Source: JBLNDG01 sp050261415
Lineage (GTDB): Bacteria > Bacillota > Clostridia > Lutisporales > Lutisporaceae
Reading direction: 5' to 3'
Length of the DNA stretch: 31,196 bases
Assembly (NCBI GenBank): GCA_050261415.1
Contig: JBLNDG010000193.1
Coordinates: 1 to 31,196 of the forward strand
Shown here: in pieces, positions 24,987 to 31,196 of the stretch
Position numbering within the stretch: the stretch's first letter is position 1
Layout of the letters: every line of letters starts with the position of its first letter
Made by a program: the position numbers and the translations under genes
Notes under the pieces: model-generated
Told to the model about the DNA's origin: nothing
What the model saw: only the letters and a program-made list of their open reading frames with translations
Databases searched by the model: none

Positions 24987-25730
24987 CTATAATGACAAAC
25001 CTCCGTCTACAAACATAATCTGCCCTGTAATATACTTGGCCATCGGGGTACAAAAATATGCTATTGCATTAGCTACATCTTCAGGCTCAGCTATCCTCTT
25101 AAGAGGAATGAGCTTTGAAAGTCTTTTCTCCTCTTCATCATCTATCTCGCGCATTTGGGTTCTGACAGGCCCGGGAGCAACTGCATTTACACGTATTTTG
25201 AACACTCCGAATTCTTTTGCTAAAGACTTCGTCATAGAAATCAAACCGGCTTTTGATACACTGTAGCTTAGCTGTCCGACCATAGCATTAGTCGCAGCAA
25301 TTGAAGAGACATTCACAATGCTTGCATTCTCGGATCTAATCAATTTTTTCATTGAATATTTGGAACAAAGAAAAGCTCCTTTAAGGTTTGTTGCCAAGAC
25401 AGAATCCCATTCTTCCTCACCTAATGACTTTACATAGCTAGACCTCCAAACCCCTGCGTTGTTAACCAGAATATCCAAGGCTCCGGTTTGTCTATCGATA
25501 TATTCAAACATTTGCTTGATTTCTTGATGGTTGGACAAATCGGCAGATACTAAAAAACTCCGCCTTCCTTTTTTTCTCACTTCCCTTGCTGTCGCCTCTG
25601 CCCCAGCCAATGATTTATTATAGTGTATATATACATCTGCTCCTAAAGATGCCAGCGTGATTGCAACAGCCCGTCCAATATCACCGGAAGCACCTGTAAC
25701 AAGCGCAATATGGTTTTCTAAGGAAATCAA
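24987..25730 (-). CDS. SDR oxidoreductase, FabG-like (ketoreductase or alcohol dehydrogenase)
   Basis: 247-residue classical short-chain dehydrogenase. 'TGASGDIG' binds NAD(P), 'NNAGVWRS' follows, and the catalytic residues are S143 in 'VNVSSIAA', Y156 and K160 in 'YSVSKAG'. It ends with 'ITGQIMFVDGG', as in FabG. The start codon appears to be TTG (25728-25730) with AAAGGA 9-10 bases upstream, because no in-frame ATG precedes the Rossmann strand. Next to the KS/CLF and ACP genes, the simplest role is reduction of a beta-keto thioester. An alternative is oxidation of the seryl-ACP hydroxyl on the way to aminomalonyl-ACP, since some SDRs oxidise serine (inference). Confidence 0.88.
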   Translation of the reverse strand: MISLENHIALVTGASGDIGRAVAITLASLGADVYIHYNKSLAGAEATAREVRKKGRRSFLVSADLSNHQEIKQMFEYIDRQTGALDILVNNAGVWRSSYVKSLGEEEWDSVLATNLKGAFLCSKYSMKKLIRSENASIVNVSSIAATNAMVGQLSYSVSKAGLISMTKSLAKEFGVFKIRVNAVAPGPVRTQMREIDDEEEKRLSKLIPLKRIAEPEDVANAIAYFCTPMAKYITGQIMFVDGGLSL

Positions 25731-25764
25731 TAAATCACATCCTTTTATTCTTAAGTGCTCTTGA

Positions 25765-26046
25765 TTAGGAAGCCTTGCCTTGTTGTTTTTGGAGCTCTTC
25801 TATATGGTCCGCTAGACTGGAAACCGATTCCATAATTTCAGGAGATAAATTTTCATCATCAAACTCAATATCAAGCTTATTCTCCAATCTTACGATTATT
25901 TCTATGGATGCTATAGAATTGATACCCAATGTCTCAATTAAATTAACATTGTCATTGATTGTATTTATATCAAAACCGAAATCCTTTTCTTTGAAGGTTA
26001 ATGCCAGCACTTCCTTTATAATGCTATACAACTCTCCTCTTTGCAT
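25765..26046 (-). CDS. Acyl carrier protein 2 (with ketosynthase genes)
   Basis: Free-standing carrier protein of about 93 residues. The phosphopantetheine serine is S44 in 'TLGINSIASIEI'. 'ENKLDIEFDDENLSPEIM' is the usual acidic helix II-III region. Two ATGs are close together; I choose the inner one (26044-26046) because GGAGG lies 7 bases upstream of it and only one base from the outer (26052). It lies between the CLF-like gene and the SDR, the usual KS-CLF-ACP order of type II polyketide synthases. It may carry the growing chain or the serine-derived unit. Confidence 0.88.
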   Translation of the reverse strand: MQRGELYSIIKEVLALTFKEKDFGFDINTINDNVNLIETLGINSIASIEIIVRLENKLDIEFDDENLSPEIMESVSSLADHIEELQKQQGKAS

Positions 26047-26156
26047 ATTCATGCCTCCATAAGATTATTCAACTATTCTGTTGCCAGGTGCTAGAGACAA
26101 ACAATGCCTCCTATAGCATACCTCCAATGTCTGACTTTTTGTATTAGCCCCAGTTT
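26047..26156 (-). other. Intergenic stretch with two orphan ribosome binding sites
   Basis: The 110-base gap between the CLF-like gene and ACP 2 is the largest in the window. On the transcribed strand it has GGAGG at 26121-26125 followed by ATG-CTA-TAG (a two-codon frame), and a second GGAGG at 26107-26111 followed within two bases by a TTG opening an 11-codon frame. A third GGAGG (26054-26058) serves ACP 2. Neither short frame looks like a real gene. No promoter or terminator is evident. Confidence 0.4.
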
Positions 26157-27245
26157 CTAAAAGCAGCCAGAAAGTACCATCGCCCATACAGCCCCTGATA
26201 TGTCATATGCTGCTACAACCACATTTTTAACTACCTTAGGCTTTACAAGATAGTTGTTTATGACACATTGCTTATTTAAAAAAATCAAACCTAGCCCTAT
26301 AGCCATGGAAGGATTTGCTCCAAGCATATCCCCTAGTATATCTGTAGCTGATACTATCACAGCTTTATTTCCTTCAACCCCAAAAAGCTTTGTTAAAGCC
26401 TTTTCACAGCAAAAGTCGGCAATTGGATTATTTACCTTTGAGTATATGATTAGGTCAATATCATTCAGAGCCATTCCAGCACTATTTATGGTTTTCACAA
26501 TACAATTCTTGATGCTCTTATAGAGACTTCGATTATAACTGTAAGGCTTTCCCGCATTAGCCAGTGATTCTACGGCTGCCACTATCGCACTTGCTCCATT
26601 GCTTCCGGATCTTCCTTCTGCCTCCATAACAATTGCACAGGCTCCGCTTGACAAATATTCATACCCTGGAAATCCTACGCTTTTCAAAGCACTAACCAAG
26701 CAGTCATCTATGTATTCCACTCCAACAACAACTACTCCGTCTAGAAAATCATGGGTGATTTCATCATAAGCATGAAGTGCTGCCATTCCAGACGCTATTT
26801 TGCCGGATTCAAAGGTCAGGTTTCCTCCATAAAGCTTATGCTCTATAGAATAGATATCTGCTGTTGTTTTAGCTCCCTTATTCATTGCCATGCTTGGCAG
26901 CAGCCACGAAGTTCCTTGCTCAACCAATGTCCTGCATTGATTAGCATACATGCTTGCACTTTCACCAAATGCAGTTCCTGCCATTATGCCCCATCTATCT
27001 CTAGATATATCCGAATCTTCAGCGAGTGCCTCGTTCCAAGCCAATTCAGCTGCTTTGATTCCAATCCGCGCACATGTACAAATACCTACATATCTGTCCC
27101 TTAAATCATTTGTAAGCTCAAAATCCTTAATATCTGATACATATTTTTTCTTTTTCCCTTTACAGACCATATTCCAAATCGATTCAGAACTGCATCCCTC
27201 ATTTGTCACAAAACCCAACCCTGTAATTATTACTCTTCTATTCAT
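26157..27245 (-). CDS. Chain-length-factor-like ketosynthase homologue (catalytic residues lost)
   Basis: 362 residues with the thiolase/ketosynthase fold ('VIITGLGFVTNEG', 'WGIMAGTAFGESASM', 'YLSSGACAIVMEAEG'). The active-site cysteine position reads 'SGKIASGMAAL', giving Ile (about 150) where the partner has Cys. The first catalytic His (NAHGT) is replaced within 'IIYSKVNNPIAD', and the second (GHxxGA) reads 'GDMLGA'. All three catalytic residues are therefore gone, as expected of a CLF/KS-beta partner. I start at ATG 27243-27245, 7 bases after GGGAG. It overlaps the active ketosynthase gene by 8 bases (ATGAATAG), a hallmark of KS-alpha/KS-beta pairs made in equal amount. It is shorter than typical actinobacterial CLFs (about 400). 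Confidence 0.85.
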   Translation of the reverse strand: MNRRVIITGLGFVTNEGCSSESIWNMVCKGKKKKYVSDIKDFELTNDLRDRYVGICTCARIGIKAAELAWNEALAEDSDISRDRWGIMAGTAFGESASMYANQCRTLVEQGTSWLLPSMAMNKGAKTTADIYSIEHKLYGGNLTFESGKIASGMAALHAYDEITHDFLDGVVVVGVEYIDDCLVSALKSVGFPGYEYLSSGACAIVMEAEGRSGSNGASAIVAAVESLANAGKPYSYNRSLYKSIKNCIVKTINSAGMALNDIDLIIYSKVNNPIADFCCEKALTKLFGVEGNKAVIVSATDILGDMLGANPSMAIGLGLIFLNKQCVINNYLVKPKVVKNVVVAAYDISGAVWAMVLSGCF

Positions 27246-28452
27246 ATTCATATCTCCCGAAAATGATACTTGAGTTAATACCACCGAATGCTACAGAGTT
27301 GGACATAACAGCATTAAGTTCTGTACTTATTGCTTTATTTGGAACTATGCTCAAATCACTTATTTCATCGTTGCTTACAAAATTAATTGTTGGAGGCAGC
27401 TTGTTGTGAGTTAAAGCCAATATGGAAGCTATCGCTTCTATAGCTCCGGCTGCCCCATTGGCATGTCCTATCGCACCTTTTATTGAACTTACATACATAT
27501 CCTTTGTAAGTCCGGAGAAGGTTTTCCTTATAGAAGCTATCTCTGCAGAATCATTCTTAATAGTAGCCGTCCCATGAGCATTAATATATTTTATTTCACT
27601 TTTGCTTATATTAGCTTCCTTTATGGCCTTTTCCATAGCTTTGCTTAGACCGGCACCATTAACATCAGGATGGTTCATATCTCCTCCATCGCAGGTGTCT
27701 CCATATCCCAGAACCCTGCAGTATATCTTTGCCCCTCGTTTATTTGCGCTTTTTTCAGACTCAAGTACTAGCATTCCGGCACCTTCACCTAATAAGAAGC
27801 CTTTTCTATTTTCGTCAAAAGGCCTTATCCTGTCTGGACTGATAAGCTTCAGATTGGACATAATCATATGGCTTGTAAGGCTGAAAATATCTACCCCTCC
27901 GCACAATACTGCATCTGCCCTGCCATACTTTATCCATTTGTATGCAATACCAATAGCAATTGTACCCGATGCACATGCAACCCCAATAGTATTGCGTATG
28001 CCATTGATTCCAAATTCGTAAGCGATAGCATCCGCAGCTGCGGAATAGCAAAACTGCTGCAATTGAGTCTTTTCAACATCTGATATGTCATTTGCCCCAC
28101 TTATGTAATACTGCTTCTGAACCTCCGGAATTCCGCCAAGTAATGTTCCAATACTGAGACCCATTCTATCTCCGTATTCTACTGGTTTTATTAATGAGTC
28201 TTCCAGTGCACTCCCGGCAGCAATTAAAGCCATCTGGAGTGCACGGTTATAATTACTCCAGCAATCCGGAACAGGTAAGGGAAATCTAATCTGTGCTGTG
28301 TTTTTTCTTCTAAAATTATCAGTAATATATGTCTCAATCGGTCCTGTTGCATCCGTACCACTGCACAGCTTTTCAAAAAAAGCATCTAACTCTACACCTA
28401 GTGCACTTACTATTCCCATACCCGAAACAACAACTTTATTATCCTTTTCCAC
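27238..28452 (-). CDS. Beta-ketoacyl-ACP synthase (type II PKS KS-alpha / FabF-like)
   Basis: 404-residue condensing enzyme with intact catalysis: C160 in 'GVACASGTIAIG', H293 in 'NAHGTATIKND' and H330 in 'GAIGHANGAAGA'. 'RPFDENRKGFLLGEGAGMLVLE' and 'NSVAFGGINSSIIF' ends are typical of FabF/KS-alpha. The start is a GTG at 28450-28452 with AGAGGG about 11 bases upstream. It is coupled to the CLF-like gene by overlap and follows the serine adenylation gene by 21 bases. Decarboxylative condensation on an ACP-bound chain is the expected reaction. Starter and extender are unknown; nearby genes suggest an aryl starter and an aminomalonyl-type extender (inference). Confidence 0.9.
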   Translation of the reverse strand: MEKDNKVVVSGMGIVSALGVELDAFFEKLCSGTDATGPIETYITDNFRRKNTAQIRFPLPVPDCWSNYNRALQMALIAAGSALEDSLIKPVEYGDRMGLSIGTLLGGIPEVQKQYYISGANDISDVEKTQLQQFCYSAAADAIAYEFGINGIRNTIGVACASGTIAIGIAYKWIKYGRADAVLCGGVDIFSLTSHMIMSNLKLISPDRIRPFDENRKGFLLGEGAGMLVLESEKSANKRGAKIYCRVLGYGDTCDGGDMNHPDVNGAGLSKAMEKAIKEANISKSEIKYINAHGTATIKNDSAEIASIRKTFSGLTKDMYVSSIKGAIGHANGAAGAIEAIASILALTHNKLPPTINFVSNDEISDLSIVPNKAISTELNAVMSNSVAFGGINSSIIFGRYEYE

Positions 28453-28473
28453 CAGTACTGCTACCCTCTTTCT

Positions 28474-30075
28474 TTACAGGTAGGAATCTAAAAGCTTTTT
28501 CCTGTCAATTTTCCCATTAGGCGACAAAGGCATATGCTCCAATTCGATAAAAGTATTGGGAATCATATGTACAGGGAGCAGTTCCTTTAGGTATCCCTTT
28601 AACTCTTCAATATCAATTTTCTCTTTTGAAACCAAGTATGCTTTGATATTGACTATGGTATCTGATAATTTCTGAGCTATTACTACACATTCAATATCAG
28701 GTTTAAATTCTATAATCTTCTGCTCAATTTCTTCCAACTCGATTCTCATACCTCTGATTTTTATCTGATGATCTAGTCTCCCAATATACTCTATATTCCC
28801 GTCAGGCAACCATCTGCCAATATCACCGGTCTTATAGATTTTTTCTCCCTGGACAAAGGGATTATCAACAAATTTCCTTCTGGTCAGTTCCTCATTATAT
28901 AAATAACCTATAGCCAGACCATCTCCGGATATGCAGATTTCACCATCCTGGCCTATTGGCTGCAACTTATCGTTATCAATAATAAGCAGTTTTATGTTGT
29001 CTATCGGTTTGCCTATTGGAATCTTATAGAAATCATCATTTGTAGGACAATCATAGTACGATACATCAATAGTAGCTTCTGTAGGTCCGTAAAGATTGGT
29101 TAGAAGAGTAGAATTCACTTTATATAGAGTACTGTTGAACATTTTTACATGAGAAACCGTTAATGCCTCTCCGCTGCAAAATACCCTCTTGAGACTGGAT
29201 AATTTACTAACTTCATCTGAGTTTTCTATGTATCTTAAAAATACATATAACATAGATGGCACAAAGTGTATCACTGATATATGTTTTTTTTCTACTACAT
29301 CCACTATAGTTTGAGGAAATTTCTCATGCCCCGGCTTTAACAAACATAGCCTCGCACCTACAATAGACCACCAGAATATTTCCCAAACCGACACATCAAA
29401 TTCAAAAGGTGTCTTCTGGAGTAATACATCCTCCCTATTCAGCGGATATTTCTTCTGCATCCAATTCAATCTGTTAACTAAAGAACGATGGCTTATCATA
29501 GTACCCTTGGGATTTCCGGTAGTTCCGGAGGTAAAGATTACATATACCATATCCTGTGACTTACTTACAACTTTCGGATTACTGCATGCTGCTTTATAGT
29601 TATTCTTATCATCAAGACTGATGATTTCTCCATTAATCTTTACCATATCCTTAAATTTATCTTGGGTCAATAATATTCCAACGTTACTATATCCAAGGAT
29701 ATACTCAATCCTCTTTTCCGGATTTGTCGGGCAGATTGGCAAGTATGCCCCCCCAGCTTTCAAAATACCGTATATTCCTATTATCATCTCTAAGGATCTT
29801 TCCACCAGAATTCCCACAATCGTATTGCGCCTGACCCCTTTCGAAATAAGTATATCTGCTATGCAATTTGCCTTATTGTTCAGCTCTTCATAAGTTAGTG
29901 AGTCTTCACCAAAAAAAGCAGCAATATCTTTCGGATTTTTTTCAACCTGCATTTCAAACAATTCATGAATAGCGATATTCTTGTCATAATCCGCATTTGT
30001 ATTGTTAAATACCTCCAGTATCAACCTCTTCTGTTCATCATATGAAGTTGAACTGCAACTTTTGTTGTCTTCCAT
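28474..30075 (-). CDS. Stand-alone NRPS-type adenylation enzyme, predicted L-serine specific
   Basis: About 533 residues with all ten core motifs: 'TYEELNNKAN', 'LKAGGAYLPI', 'FTSGTTGNPKGT', 'FEFDVSVWEIF', 'NLYGPTEATID', 'GEICISGDGLAIGYL', 'YKTGDIGRWLPDG', 'GRLDHQIKIRGMRIELEEIE' region, and K in 'LSPNGKIDRKKL'. Aligning to GrsA by eye, the ten specificity residues read D-V-W-H-F-S-L-I-D-K, essentially the published serine code. There is no fused carrier or condensation domain, so it loads a free carrier protein, probably ACP 1 or 2. I start at ATG 30073-30075 with GAGGAG 5-6 bases upstream; the earlier ATG (30090) would contain that site. ZmaJ of the zwittermicin pathway is a comparable free serine-activating enzyme. 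Confidence 0.9.
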   Translation of the reverse strand: MEDNKSCSSTSYDEQKRLILEVFNNTNADYDKNIAIHELFEMQVEKNPKDIAAFFGEDSLTYEELNNKANCIADILISKGVRRNTIVGILVERSLEMIIGIYGILKAGGAYLPICPTNPEKRIEYILGYSNVGILLTQDKFKDMVKINGEIISLDDKNNYKAACSNPKVVSKSQDMVYVIFTSGTTGNPKGTMISHRSLVNRLNWMQKKYPLNREDVLLQKTPFEFDVSVWEIFWWSIVGARLCLLKPGHEKFPQTIVDVVEKKHISVIHFVPSMLYVFLRYIENSDEVSKLSSLKRVFCSGEALTVSHVKMFNSTLYKVNSTLLTNLYGPTEATIDVSYYDCPTNDDFYKIPIGKPIDNIKLLIIDNDKLQPIGQDGEICISGDGLAIGYLYNEELTRRKFVDNPFVQGEKIYKTGDIGRWLPDGNIEYIGRLDHQIKIRGMRIELEEIEQKIIEFKPDIECVVIAQKLSDTIVNIKAYLVSKEKIDIEELKGYLKELLPVHMIPNTFIELEHMPLSPNGKIDRKKLLDSYL

Positions 30076-30095
30076 AACGACTCCTCGCATTTTTC

Positions 30096-31193
30096 CTATA
30101 ATATTGATTTTCGTGCGAAGCTTCTTCCCAGAATCATCTGATGTATTTCGTTACTGCCTTCAATTATCTCAAGTACTTTTGCATCCCTGAAATACCTGGA
30201 AACAGAAAAGCTCTCATTGCATCCTAGGGCACCCATTATCTGAACTGCATTTGCAGAATGTCTTGCAGCAGCACGCGAAGTAAAGTACTTGGCATACATT
30301 ACTCTCTCTGTGGCTTCTGGTAAATGTTCATCCTTAACTTTGCTTGCATTATAGCAAAGTAAGCTTGCAGCTTCATAATCCACTCCCATGTCAGTGATGT
30401 ATTTATCTATTACACTGTGTTCGATTAAAAGGCTTCCAAAGGTTTTACGTTTAAGGGTATGTTCGCCGCAGGAATCCAAACAAGCTCTCAGAAGTCCCAA
30501 TCCTGCCCAGGCAACGCTTAAACGGCCATACTCCAATGCATAAGGAGCAATATGAGAAAAAGCAAATCCTTCCTTGCCGATAATGTTATCCTTTTGTACT
30601 TCACAATTACTGAACTCCATTACCGCTAAATGTGCCGATCTAAAACCCAGCATATTTTTCACAGGAATTATATTTAATCCGGGAGTATCACGCTCCAATA
30701 TAAATGCTGTGAACTTACCGCCTATTGATGCAAAAACAAGAAATATATCTGCTATCCCAGCAAAAGTAATCCATCTTTTCATGCCATTCAGGATTAATCG
30801 GTCACCGTCCCACTTGCACTCTGATTTAATGCCTTTAATGTCACTTCCTGCATCAGGCTCTGTAAGAGCAAATGCTCCTAAAACCTCACCTTTAGACATT
30901 GCCTCAAGCCAACGTTTTCTTTGTGTCTCAGTACCCCATTTATATAAAGTTTGAGCAACCATTGTATGTACATTAAAAAGACTTGACAATGATATGCTTC
31001 CATATCCAACTGCTTCATTCAGAAGACCATAAGTGACACAATCCCATTCCAATCCTCCATATTCCTTGGATATTAATGTTACTACCCACTCTAAGTGCCA
31101 AAGAATTTTCCAAGTTGCATGACCGTTTACAGATATGTTAATATCAAACCGAAGTAAATTCGGGAGGATATGGAAAGAGCTTCGAGATTCATG
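30096..31193 (-). CDS. Acyl-CoA dehydrogenase family enzyme, 5' end unresolved
   Basis: FAD-dependent dehydrogenase with 'GAFALTEPDAGSD', 'KRWITFAGIAD', 'EYGRLSVAWAGLGLL', 'KRKTFGSLL', 'QIMGALGCNE' and 'EIIEGSNEIHQMILGR' in the family order. The first convincing start is a TTG at 31050-31052, but the conserved 'KEYGGLEWD' element begins before it, so coding must extend upstream. The frame stays open to 31193, with no ATG, GTG or TTG, and a TAA occupies the last three bases. An ATG at 31190-31192 opens a 21-codon stretch (MNLEALS...) in the next frame, so a one-base shift in the gene or assembly is possible. A ZmaG-like role, oxidising a seryl-carrier semialdehyde to aminomalonyl-ACP, fits the serine adenylation gene 20 bases downstream (inference). 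A PltE-like aminoacyl-carrier dehydrogenase is the alternative. Confidence 0.8.
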   Translation of the reverse strand, partial: HESRSSFHILPNLLRFDINISVNGHATWKILWHLEWVVTLISKEYGGLEWDCVTYGLLNEAVGYGSISLSSLFNVHTMVAQTLYKWGTETQRKRWLEAMSKGEVLGAFALTEPDAGSDIKGIKSECKWDGDRLILNGMKRWITFAGIADIFLVFASIGGKFTAFILERDTPGLNIIPVKNMLGFRSAHLAVMEFSNCEVQKDNIIGKEGFAFSHIAPYALEYGRLSVAWAGLGLLRACLDSCGEHTLKRKTFGSLLIEHSVIDKYITDMGVDYEAASLLCYNASKVKDEHLPEATERVMYAKYFTSRAAARHSANAVQIMGALGCNESFSVSRYFRDAKVLEIIEGSNEIHQMILGRSFARKSIL

Positions 31194-31196
31194 TTA

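Noticed and set aside
453..28520. Numerous plus-strand open frames of 60-235 codons, for example 12393-13100, 5400-5969, 27602-28021 and 23842-24237
   Set aside because: All lie antisense to genes with clear family motifs, lack ribosome binding sites and show no recognisable protein features.
28474..31193. Pyrrole-carboxylate module (proline A enzyme plus PltE-type dehydrogenase)
   Set aside because: The specificity residues of the A enzyme read as the serine code, not proline, so an aminomalonyl-type route is preferred.
1..31196. CRISPR arrays, tRNA/rRNA genes, insertion sequences, phage or attachment sites
   Set aside because: I looked for regular direct repeats, cloverleaf-like segments, transposase or integrase motifs and terminal repeats, and saw none.

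Overview
The window is AT-rich. All 30 genes I can support (29 that look whole or nearly so, plus one broken) lie on the minus strand, so transcription runs from high to low coordinates. Strong GGAGG-type ribosome binding sites, several TTG and GTG starts, and gene gaps of a few bases or short overlaps point to a low-GC Firmicute, most likely a Clostridia-class anaerobe (inference from style and protein flavour). No gap exceeds about 110 bp, and I see no tRNA, rRNA, CRISPR, transposase or clear intrinsic terminator. The layout is that of a long secondary-metabolite operon.

In transcription order: (1) 31193-24197 is a thiotemplate block: an acyl-CoA dehydrogenase, a free adenylation enzyme with a serine specificity code, a beta-ketoacyl synthase with an intact Cys-His-His triad, a chain-length-factor-like partner lacking that triad, an acyl carrier protein, an SDR ketoreductase-type enzyme, a VOC-fold protein and a second carrier protein. 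(2) 24185-21332 holds a family 2 glycosyltransferase, an alpha/beta hydrolase, and a carbamoyltransferase consisting only of the Kae1-like half. (3) 21286-15694 holds two alkaline-phosphatase-superfamily enzymes flanking a CX2CX2CX5C flavoprotein and CysD/CysN (ATP sulfurylase), with no APS kinase. (4) 15707-10686 holds an AMP-dependent acyl ligase, a methyltransferase, a Gfo/Idh oxidoreductase and a ROK kinase fused to a type II dehydroquinase. (5) 10665-8208 is an SsuABC/NrtABC-like importer whose binding-protein gene is broken. (6) 8139-2682 holds an AHBA synthase, a PIG-L/LmbE deacetylase, a HAD phosphatase fused to a radical SAM domain, and a class B (B12-type) radical SAM enzyme. (7) 2655-50 is a three-gene ABC-2 exporter.

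The unifying interpretation is an aminoshikimate pathway. The window encodes homologues of RifK (AHBA synthase), RifL (oxidoreductase), RifM (HAD phosphatase), RifN (kinase) and RifJ (dehydratase), the last three in unusual fusions. RifG and RifH equivalents (aminoDHQ and aminoDAHP synthases) are not in view. Instead of a modular ansamycin polyketide synthase, the neighbours include an acyl-AMP ligase, carrier proteins, a glycosyltransferase, an LmbE deacetylase, radical SAM enzymes, a carbamoyltransferase and a methyltransferase, a set strongly reminiscent of mitomycin assembly (MitA/MitE/MmcB/MitB/MitC/MitD). It is combined with a KS/CLF pair and with what looks like serine-to-aminomalonyl-ACP machinery, as in zwittermicin. 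I do not know a described pathway with this combination. The best reading is a new AHBA-derived, probably amino-sugar-containing and possibly carbamoylated or sulfated natural product. The product itself cannot be read from the sequence.
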